This document shows positions 1 through 5,856 of a DNA stretch of 5,856 nucleotides, piece after piece (position 1 is the stretch's first letter; every line of letters starts with the position of its first letter). The notes under the pieces were generated by a model that ran no database searches, was not told the origin of the DNA, and saw nothing but the letters and a program-made list of their open reading frames with translations. The DNA is from a candidate division TA06 bacterium SM23_40 (GTDB lineage: Bacteria > LJUI01 > SM1-40), in contig LJUI01000155.1 in assembly GCA_001303705.1 (NCBI GenBank), positions 1-5,856 on the forward strand. The letters are read 5' to 3'. A program made the translations under genes and the position numbers.

Positions 1-2987
1 CTCTTGCCCCCTCCTCTGTCGAGGCTCTTCTTCAGGAGGGAGAGATCGTGGCCGGGGATCTCGGGCATCGCGTGCCCGCCGTCGTCGATGCCGGCCTGGC
101 CGGGGGGGGGCAGGGAGTCGTTGTGCCGTTGAGGGACGATGCACGGGCGAGGGGACTGCTTGTCATATCGGCCGGCGGGCTGGGCAGGCTCACAGGGCGG
201 GAAGAGCGTGTACTCAGGATGCTCGGGGCCCAGGCTGCCCGGTTTCTTGCGGATGTGGAGCGTTCGAATATCGCTCAGGAGGCGTGGAGGCTCCTTGCGC
301 GGACCCTGCAGCAGCGAGAGCAGGCCGACCGTCTGGCGGACGTGATGGCCGCATGCACAGACTGGAGCCGCGCACTCGAGGAGGCTCTCAGAAGTGTGAT
401 GGGAGTATTCTCTGCTCCCGCAGGAGGCATCCTCGTCAAGGACGTGGTCAACTCCCTGGCCTCATATGAAGTTGTGCACGGCCTCTGGGCAGAGAGTCGG
501 GAGATAGCCAGCTTCCCGCTCGGCGAGGAGGGTGCGTCGGCCGGTTTCCTGGGTGCGCGGCCTGCGGCCTGTCTGATCGACATCGAGAGGCTTGCGAGGC
601 TGGCAGGAACCGAGATGGAGTTTGCGCAGGCAGCTCTCGCTACCGGGTTGCGCGCGATGATCTCTGTGCCGCTGGGGAGCGGGGAGGGACATCTCGGAGC
701 CCTGCATCTGTTCTGGCGAGAGCCAGGCCGCGCGGAGCATGTCGATCGGGCGGCGCTGACTCAGGCTGCACGCTGGCTCCGCCTCGCTCTGACGAGGGTG
801 AGGGTCGACCGCGATCTCGGACGACGGCTCGAGGGGCTGGCGGTGCTCGACCACTTCAGTCAGGATGTCGAAACGCCGCATGCGCTCGATGATGTACTGA
901 CTGGCCTTCTGACTGCTTCGGTCCAGATCGTAGGGTGTCGCAGCGCGTGTGCCCTTGTCTGGGAGGAGGAGCGAAAACAGCTCGTGCTTCATTCGAGTGT
1001 GGGGCCTCTGTTTGCGGACATCGGTGAGGGCCGGGCGTTCCCCCACGGCGGTGTATCGCCCGCGATGCTCGCTTCTCTCGATGCTCACGGGCCCGTCTTC
1101 TTCCCGGACACGGAGTCAGCGGAGCCGTGGCTGAGTCTCATACCGTTCGAGGAGCTACCTGCGGGCGCGTTCATGCCGATTGTCACGCGGGGTAGTCTCG
1201 TCGCGATCGTTTGCCTTGGGGAATGTGGCCGTTCTCAGTTTGATGATGTTTGTCTCGATCTTCTGCGGTCGCTGTCGAGGCATGCCGCCGCCGCAACAGA
1301 GCACGTCAGACTCTTCGATGAGGTGCGAGAACGGGAGAGCGAGCTGGAGGACACAGTTCGGCGTCTCGATGAGTCGATTAAAGAGCAGAAGCGGGCGAAT
1401 ATCGAGCTCTCTGTTCTCCACAACCTCAGCGTCGCCATCCAATCGACGATCCGACTCGATGAGATTCTGGGCATAGTCGTAGAGGGCGTGCGGCAAAGTC
1501 TCGGTTTCAAGCGCGTACTGCTCAGTCTGCTCGACGACGTGAGTATGCGCCTGGAGCGCAAGGCGGCTGCCGGCGTGGCCGGGGAAGAGTTTGAAGACAT
1601 ACGGCGCGTCACGGTGCCTGTAGAGGACCTGCACACGTTGCTACGGGAGGAGTTCCGGATCTCGAACTCCTATCTGATCACTCACACGGACGCCGAGCGC
1701 GCTCAGATCCGTCGATATATCGAGCGATATGGGTACGCAGGCCCGGTCGATGATGTCGCCCCCGAATCTCACGAAGAGGGCAGATGGCATCCAGGGAATA
1801 TATTCGTCGTTCCTCTGCGTTCGAAGGACGGCCGGCTGCTCGGGATCATGTCAGTCGATAGTCCGATCGACGGTCAGATCCCGAGCGAGGAGAGAGTACG
1901 ATCCCTGGAAGCATTCGCCAGCTCTGCAACTCTGGCGATCGAGAATGCGAAAATGTACGAAGATGCGAGCCGTATGCTCTCAGGACTCTCAGGTGTGTCT
2001 GAGATATCGAGTGCGATCGGGATGATCCGGCATCTGGAGGAGCTCCTCGAGGAGGTGGTTGAGATCATCCACCGGAAGTTCGCCTACCTCAACGTGGCAT
2101 TGCTGCTTGTCGACGCAGAGAGGGATGAGCTCTATGTCGCCGCCTCGAAGGGATACGAGGAGACAGACCTCGCCGATCTGCGCCTCAGGGTCGGAAAGGA
2201 TGGAGTGACGGGGTGGGTCGCGCATACGGGACAAGCTCAACTCATCCCCGATACTCGGAGAGAGCCACGGTACGTGGGGGATAAATCGGGGCCGAAGTCG
2301 GAGATTGCGGTGCCGCTCCTCACAAAGAGCGGAATCATCGGGGTGCTCGATGTCGAAAGGGAAGGCATTCATTCGCTGCGTGAATACGATCTCAGTCTGC
2401 TCGGAGCTCTTTCCACTCACATCTCAGTCGCCATCGAGAACGCGAAGCTATATGAGCAGACGGAGAGGCTCGCTGTCACTGATGCGATGACGGGTCTCTA
2501 TAATTACCGGTATCTCCAGGAGCGGCTCGCGGATGAGGTCGAACGTGCCGAACGACGCGGTCAGCGGCTCTGTCTGATGATGGCCGATATCGATAACTTC
2601 AAGACATACAACGATACCTTTGGACATCTCCGCGGTGACGAAGTCCTGCGCGATATGGCCTTGTTGTTGCAGGAAAACGTCAGACAGATGGATGTCGTGA
2701 CGAGATATGGCGGCGATGAATTCATGATCATACTTCCCGAGACCGATCGAGATGAAGCTCTGTCCATCGCTGAACGCATCCGTCTCCGTGTCGGGAGCTG
2801 GGGACTGCAGGCAGGTCTCGGGCCGTCGGCAGGGGAGATCGGCGTGAGCATCGGCATCGCCGTCTATCCGGATGATGCGGAGAGTGCCGACCTTCTGATC
2901 GATAAGGTGGACAAGGCATTGTACCGGGCCAAGGAGTTCAGGGAGGTCGGAATAAGCTTTCTTTACACTGATGGGGGAAAAGGGTGA
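1..2987 (+). CDS. Multi-GAF diguanylate cyclase (GGDEF), 5' end cut by window
   Basis: Predicted cytoplasmic diguanylate cyclase making c-di-GMP from two GTP, controlled by stacked GAF sensor domains. Residues are numbered from the GTG codon at 48. Residues 1-72 look like the last half of a GAF domain. Further GAF-like domains lie at about 90-250, 263-420, 452-635 and 643-800, with a charged coiled-coil linker at about 421-452. GAF 4 and 5 end in similar signalling helices (IENAKMYE, IENAKLYE). The GGDEF domain spans about 805-970 and is intact: metal ligands D847 and D890, substrate residues N855 and D864, signature GGDEF at 888-892, and the inhibitory I-site RQMD at 879-882. No membrane segment is visible. 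The frame is open to base 1 and the upstream codons (ending QEGEIVAGDL) read as GAF sequence, so I extend the call to the edge; GTG at 48 is the alternative start. The ligands of the GAF domains cannot be told. The stop overlaps the kinase start. Confidence 0.88.
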   Translation, partial: LAPSSVEALLQEGEIVAGDLGHRVPAVVDAGLAGGGQGVVVPLRDDARARGLLVISAGGLGRLTGREERVLRMLGAQAARFLADVERSNIAQEAWRLLARTLQQREQADRLADVMAACTDWSRALEEALRSVMGVFSAPAGGILVKDVVNSLASYEVVHGLWAESREIASFPLGEEGASAGFLGARPAACLIDIERLARLAGTEMEFAQAALATGLRAMISVPLGSGEGHLGALHLFWREPGRAEHVDRAALTQAARWLRLALTRVRVDRDLGRRLEGLAVLDHFSQDVETPHALDDVLTGLLTASVQIVGCRSACALVWEEERKQLVLHSSVGPLFADIGEGRAFPHGGVSPAMLASLDAHGPVFFPDTESAEPWLSLIPFEELPAGAFMPIVTRGSLVAIVCLGECGRSQFDDVCLDLLRSLSRHAAAATEHVRLFDEVRERESELEDTVRRLDESIKEQKRANIELSVLHNLSVAIQSTIRLDEILGIVVEGVRQSLGFKRVLLSLLDDVSMRLERKAAAGVAGEEFEDIRRVTVPVEDLHTLLREEFRISNSYLITHTDAERAQIRRYIERYGYAGPVDDVAPESHEEGRWHPGNIFVVPLRSKDGRLLGIMSVDSPIDGQIPSEERVRSLEAFASSATLAIENAKMYEDASRMLSGLSGVSEISSAIGMIRHLEELLEEVVEIIHRKFAYLNVALLLVDAERDELYVAASKGYEETDLADLRLRVGKDGVTGWVAHTGQAQLIPDTRREPRYVGDKSGPKSEIAVPLLTKSGIIGVLDVEREGIHSLREYDLSLLGALSTHISVAIENAKLYEQTERLAVTDAMTGLYNYRYLQERLADEVERAERRGQRLCLMMADIDNFKTYNDTFGHLRGDEVLRDMALLLQENVRQMDVVTRYGGDEFMIILPETDRDEALSIAERIRLRVGSWGLQAGLGPSAGEIGVSIGIAVYPDDAESADLLIDKVDKALYRAKEFREVGISFLYTDGGKG
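34..50 (+). promoter_or_regulatory. Shine-Dalgarno-like AGGAGG before GTG codon 48
   Basis: AGGAGG at 34-39 sits eight bases before the GTG at 48, an ideal ribosome-binding arrangement. It would support a start at 48, giving 979 residues. Against this, a start here leaves only half a GAF domain, and the codons before it are open and GAF-like. The purine run can equally be explained by the codons for Gln-Glu-Gly-Glu. I favour an internal coincidence, or at most a secondary start. Confidence 0.3.
102..110 (+). repeat. Nine-G homopolymer inside the GAF-GGDEF gene
   Basis: Nine consecutive G bases encode Gly-Gly-Gly just before the conserved GAF strand VVVPLRD. It is the longest single-base run I noticed in the window. 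Loss of one G would bring a TGA at 130-132 into frame and cut the protein short. It is a possible slippage site or sequencing-error site; the present length keeps the GAF reading frame intact. Confidence 0.8.
2984..2987 (+). other. GTGA stop-start overlap
   Basis: The kinase GTG (2984-2986) and the cyclase TGA (2985-2987) share bases. This arrangement normally reflects translational coupling, in which ribosomes finishing the first gene restart on the second. I saw no credible separate promoter in the end of the cyclase gene. Confidence 0.8.
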
Positions 2988-4267
2988 GGCGTATCGGGCG
3001 CTTGGGAGGGAGACGCGGCCTCGGACTCTTGGGCACCCCGCGCCTGCTCAAGGGTTACCTGTTTCTCGGTGCGGTCATACTGGCTGCGGCCTCGCTTCTC
3101 TACACGAACCGCCTGGCGAGACGGCTCGAGCATGCTCAGCAGACGACGAGTATGGTCTTCGCCAGGGTGGCTGCAGATCTCAGCTTTTCCGCGGCTGAGA
3201 GTGCAACTCCTGACGTCTACCTTCCGCTCGTCCGCCGCATCGATTTCCCGGTCATCTTCACAGATATGAACGGTGTGCCCCGCGCGTGGCGAAACGTTGC
3301 AATCGATCCGCGCGCCGTGGATAATGAAGAGCTGGAGAGGGTCGATCCTAACGTGCCTCCGTCGGGGGCGGTGGCGGAGCTGATGGAGATCGTCGCCCGG
3401 CTCGACAGAGAACGCGAGCCAATTCCCCTGTACGCGCCTGATTCGACGATAACAGGATACCTGCACTACGGGGTCTCTCCGATCGTACGGGAGCTCTCCT
3501 GGGTCCCCTGGCTGCAGATTCTGCTCGTCACGCTCTTCATCGTCATCGGGTTCATCGGGTTTCTGACTATCCGGCGTGGAGAGGAGAACTCGATCTGGGT
3601 CGGCCTGGCCAAGGAGACGGCTCATCAGCTCAGCACCCCTCTCAGCGCCCTGCTCGGCTGGCTGGAGCTGGTGAAGGAAAAGACTCGTGCGTTCGATCTC
3701 GGGAGGCCGGAAGCGGAGAGTATTGAGCGGGTCACTCAACAGATGGCCAGCGATGTCGAGAGAATGCAACGGATCGTGACGCGCTTCTCAAAGATCGGAA
3801 GCCCCCCCAAGCCGGAGTGGGAAAATCTGGAGACGATTCTCCACAAAACGGTCGAATACTTCGGACAGCGACTCCCTCGTCTGGGGAAGGAGATATCGAT
3901 CGTCGAGAATTACACTGAGTTGCCGGAAGTCTGCGTCGACGGTGAGTTGCTGAGCTGGGCCCTGGAGAATGTGATCAAGAATTCACTCGATGCGATCGCA
4001 GGCCGAAAAGGGACGATATGGGTCTCCGCACGGCGTGATGGAGATCATGTCCGGATTCTGATCCGGGACAGTGGGAGGGGTATGTCCCACGAGGAGAGTC
4101 GCCGCGTTTTCTTGCCGGGGTACAGCACAAAGCACAGCGGATGGGGGCTCGGTCTGCCCCTGGCGAAGCGAATCGTGGAGCAGTATCACGGAGGGCGAAT
4201 CTACCTGCAGGAGACGAGGCTTGGACGCGGGTCGACGTTCGCCATCGATTTGCCCGTGCTTAGCTGA
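2984..4267 (+). CDS. Membrane sensor histidine kinase, likely partner of the PorX-like regulator
   Basis: Predicted inner-membrane sensor histidine kinase of 427 residues that autophosphorylates on His214 and passes the phosphate to a receiver, most likely the downstream PorX-like protein. A basic N-terminus (RR and K residues in 1-23) precedes transmembrane helix 1 at about 24-41. An extracytoplasmic region of about 130 residues (42-173) contains a PAS/Cache-like stretch, FPVIFTDMNGVPRAWRN, at 88-104. Helix 2 is at about 174-195. The H-box ETAHQLSTPLSALLGW (211-226) follows after fewer than 20 residues, leaving no room for a HAMP or cytoplasmic PAS domain. The HATPase domain shows the N-box (N329, N333), G1 box DSGRGM (362-367), F376 and G2 box GWGLGL (386-391), so it looks active. 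The GTG start overlaps the upstream stop as GTGA, pointing to translational coupling; a G-rich run at 2973-2977 is a weak ribosome site. It resembles the FCB-group kinases that include PorY-like proteins, but I cannot assign porY with certainty. Confidence 0.92.
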   Translation: MRRIGRLGGRRGLGLLGTPRLLKGYLFLGAVILAAASLLYTNRLARRLEHAQQTTSMVFARVAADLSFSAAESATPDVYLPLVRRIDFPVIFTDMNGVPRAWRNVAIDPRAVDNEELERVDPNVPPSGAVAELMEIVARLDREREPIPLYAPDSTITGYLHYGVSPIVRELSWVPWLQILLVTLFIVIGFIGFLTIRRGEENSIWVGLAKETAHQLSTPLSALLGWLELVKEKTRAFDLGRPEAESIERVTQQMASDVERMQRIVTRFSKIGSPPKPEWENLETILHKTVEYFGQRLPRLGKEISIVENYTELPEVCVDGELLSWALENVIKNSLDAIAGRKGTIWVSARRDGDHVRILIRDSGRGMSHEESRRVFLPGYSTKHSGWGLGLPLAKRIVEQYHGGRIYLQETRLGRGSTFAIDLPVLS

Positions 4268-4291
4268 TTAGCAACCGATGTCGGACTGCCG
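4268..4291 (+). other. 24-base in-frame spacer between kinase and PorX-like genes
   Basis: This short gap holds no clear Shine-Dalgarno sequence, promoter or terminator. The bases CCGATGTCGG form a small palindrome whose loop would be too tight for a useful hairpin. The gap is exactly eight sense codons (Leu-Ala-Thr-Asp-Val-Gly-Leu-Pro) in the same frame as both neighbours, so only the TGA at 4265-4267 separates the two reading frames. The genes are almost certainly co-transcribed. Confidence 0.75.
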
Positions 4292-5848
4292 ATGAAAGAG
4301 CAACGAGAAATTCTCTGGGTTGATGATGAGATAGAGCTTCTGCGCTCGCACATCATATTTCTTGAGCAACGGCAATACCGCGTCACACCGGTCAGCAACG
4401 GTGACGATGCGGTCAGCATGCTCAAGGAACACAACTTCGATCTCGTCCTGCTCGATCAGATGATGCCGGGGCGTGACGGCCTGTCGACACTCGTCGAAAT
4501 AAAGGAGATCGACTCGAACGTCCCTGTCGTCATGGTGACGAAGTCAGAGGCCGAGGAGTTGATGGATCATGCGATCGTAAGGCAGGTCGATGACTACCTC
4601 GTGAAGCCCCTCAATCCGCACCAGATCATCTCTGTCTGCAAGCGGATCCTCGACGCACAGGATATTCAGGAGAAGCAACTGGGAGAGGTCTATGTCGCTG
4701 AGATGAACCGGCTCAAGAGATCCCCTGCCGTGGATTGGCGGGGGTGGGTCGAGATCCATCAGAAACTCTCGGACTGGGATATCCGCCTCGAGCGGTTCAG
4801 AGACATGGGGATTCAGTCGCTCCAGGAGGAGGCGAGGCAGGAAGCGAATGCCTCGTTCGGGCGCTTCGTCACAGATCGCTACCGGGATTGGATCGAAGGC
4901 GGAGATGCTCCGTTGCTCTCCGTTCAGCTGATCCGAGATCGTATTCTCCCGGAGTTGGAGCGGTCCGAGCAGGTGATCTTCGTCGTTTTGGATTGCATGC
5001 GGCTCGATCAGTGGCTCGCCATTGAGCCGCTTATCCGCGACTACTATGACTTAACGAAGGGTTTCTATTACTCGATTCTGCCCACGGCCACTCCGTACGC
5101 GCGAAACGGGATATTCAGCGGACTATTTCCCTCCGAGATCGCACGGGCATTCCCTCAGTATTGGATCGAGCAGCACGAGGAGGGAAGCAAGAATCGATTC
5201 GAGAACGAGCTACTCGAGGCGCATCTGGCGCGCCTGCGTCCGAGGTCCTCTCAGATCCACAGGTATATCAAGATACTGAGTGCGGACGATGTCCAGGCGA
5301 TGCGAAAGCGAATGGATGTGTTGTTCAGTCAGCCGCTAACGGTCATCGTCGTGAACTTCATGGACATCCTGGCGCACGCTCGATCAGAGTCAGAAGTCCT
5401 CCAGGAGATCGCTCCCGATGAGAGCGGATTCCGCAGCTTGACGAGGACATGGTTCCAGCATTCTGTTCTTTTCGAAGTGCTGAAGGTGCTCGCGCACAGG
5501 CCCTGCACCGTGGTGCTCACCACAGACCACGGGAGCATCTGTGGGCGAAGAGCCACGAAGGTCTTTGGGGGGAGAGAGATATCCAGGAATCTGCGCTACA
5601 AGTTCGGTCACAATCTACGGTGTGATCAACGTCACGCGCTCTATATCCGTAATCCTCAGGAGTACAAGTTGCCGCGCGAGAGCGCAACCAAGCGCTATGT
5701 GATAGCCAAAGAGGATTACTACTTCGTCTACCCAACTCACTACCATGAGTATAGGCGCCAATATCGGGATACGTTTCAGCATGGTGGGATCTCTCTCGAG
5801 GAGATGGTGCTTCCGATCGCAATCCTGCATCCGAAACTGATCTCCTAG
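4292..5848 (+). CDS. porX: PorX-like response regulator: receiver plus PglZ/alkaline-phosphatase-superfamily domain
   Basis: Response regulator of 518 residues with the full PorX layout. The receiver domain (about 5-120) has the acid pair D11/D12, phospho-acceptor D55 in LVLLDQMMPG, T83 and K105 in LVKP. A helical middle region spans about 125-215. The PglZ domain (about 225-515) carries what look like all two-zinc ligands: D234 in VVLDCMRLDQW, nucleophile T267 in PTATPYARN, D358 and H362 in NFMDILAH, D412 and H413 in TTDHGS, and H497 in FQHGG. In Bacteroidota PorX regulates type IX secretion genes together with PorY and a SigP-type sigma factor, and purified PorX has been reported to cleave cyclic and linear oligonucleotides. 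Here it directly follows a kinase, its probable phosphodonor. ATG at 4292 is the first good start and places the receiver strand ILWVDDE normally, though no Shine-Dalgarno sequence is clear. Family membership is firm; the output in this organism (secretion control, nucleotide cleavage or both) is inferred. Confidence 0.93.
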   Translation: MKEQREILWVDDEIELLRSHIIFLEQRQYRVTPVSNGDDAVSMLKEHNFDLVLLDQMMPGRDGLSTLVEIKEIDSNVPVVMVTKSEAEELMDHAIVRQVDDYLVKPLNPHQIISVCKRILDAQDIQEKQLGEVYVAEMNRLKRSPAVDWRGWVEIHQKLSDWDIRLERFRDMGIQSLQEEARQEANASFGRFVTDRYRDWIEGGDAPLLSVQLIRDRILPELERSEQVIFVVLDCMRLDQWLAIEPLIRDYYDLTKGFYYSILPTATPYARNGIFSGLFPSEIARAFPQYWIEQHEEGSKNRFENELLEAHLARLRPRSSQIHRYIKILSADDVQAMRKRMDVLFSQPLTVIVVNFMDILAHARSESEVLQEIAPDESGFRSLTRTWFQHSVLFEVLKVLAHRPCTVVLTTDHGSICGRRATKVFGGREISRNLRYKFGHNLRCDQRHALYIRNPQEYKLPRESATKRYVIAKEDYYFVYPTHYHEYRRQYRDTFQHGGISLEEMVLPIAILHPKLIS

Positions 5849-5850
5849 AG

Positions 5851-5856
5851 ATGGAA
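5851..5856 (+). CDS. Possible start of a further operon gene, cut by window end
   Basis: An ATG GAA begins two bases after the PorX-like stop codon, a spacing typical of a coupled operon gene. Only two codons are visible and there is no strong Shine-Dalgarno sequence, so neither the gene nor its product can be confirmed. From memory, porX-like genes in Bacteroidota are often followed by tsaE; nothing in these six bases tests that. Confidence 0.25.

Noticed and set aside
462-1088. A 208-residue minus-strand open frame inside the GAF region
   Set aside because: It is antisense to conserved GAF sequence, has no recognisable motif and no ribosome-binding context. It is best explained as a shadow of codon bias.
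300-2460. Phytochrome or bilin-binding GAF domain
   Set aside because: I saw no GAF with the expected chromophore-binding context and no PHY domain. The cysteines present are clustered in GAF 3 as CxxxC pairs instead.
2460-2970. Hypr-type GGDEF making cGAMP
   Set aside because: The selectivity position is Asp864, as in ordinary c-di-GMP cyclases, not the Ser typical of Hypr enzymes.
2915-2985. Internal promoter for the kinase gene (TTGTAC or TTTACA as a -35 box)
   Set aside because: No matching -10 element lies at a suitable distance, and the four-base gene overlap makes co-transcription the simpler reading.
2963-3769. A 268-residue open frame on the minus strand opposite the kinase
   Set aside because: It lies wholly against a strongly supported kinase reading frame and has a proline-, arginine- and histidine-rich composition typical of a GC-driven shadow. 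I recognise no domain in it.
4271-4289. Hairpin terminator in the kinase-porX gap
   Set aside because: The palindrome has a four-base stem with a two-base loop and no T-run follows. It cannot act as a normal intrinsic terminator.
4976-5803. PglZ domain as a sign of a BREX or Pgl phage-defence system
   Set aside because: The domain is fused to a receiver and the protein has PorX length and layout. No BrxC, PglX methyltransferase or other defence gene is present in the window.

Overview
The window holds three head-to-tail plus-strand genes packed as one operon, and almost every base is coding. By eye the GC content is in the upper fifties percent. All three products are signal-transduction proteins. 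I infer an uncultured or little-studied bacterium of the wider FCB group (Bacteroidota, Gemmatimonadota, Latescibacterota or related candidate phyla). The grounds are a PorX-type response regulator, a histidine kinase of the 'ETAHQL.TPLS' type common in that group, and a giant multi-GAF sensor protein. The base composition is higher than in typical Bacteroidota, so one of the more GC-rich relatives is more likely. The species cannot be named from this sequence.

Layout: (1) Bases 1-2987 encode a multi-GAF diguanylate cyclase. It has the C-terminal half of one GAF domain, then about four more GAF-like domains and a complete GGDEF domain. Its reading frame is open to the left edge, so the true start probably lies outside the window. 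(2) Bases 2984-4267 encode a membrane sensor histidine kinase with two transmembrane helices, an extracytoplasmic sensor region, and HisKA and HATPase domains. Its GTG start overlaps the previous stop by four bases (GTGA). (3) After a 24-base spacer, bases 4292-5848 encode a 518-residue receiver plus PglZ/alkaline-phosphatase-superfamily protein, closely matching PorX. PorX is the regulator of type IX secretion in Bacteroidota and has been described as an oligonucleotide phosphodiesterase. (4) An ATG two bases after the PorX stop may start another tightly linked gene, but the window ends there.

Working model: the kinase senses something outside the cytoplasmic membrane and phosphorylates the PorX-like receiver at Asp55, which controls its phosphodiesterase/regulatory output. 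The first gene makes c-di-GMP in response to intracellular signals read by its GAF domains. Having a cyclic-dinucleotide synthase next to a phosphorylation-controlled nucleotide phosphodiesterase suggests one circuit joining second-messenger and two-component signalling. The gene order and motifs are seen directly. Family functions come from established knowledge. The joint circuit is inference.

There are no RNA genes, insertion sequences, CRISPR arrays, clear promoters or terminators in the window, and no non-coding stretch longer than 24 bases.
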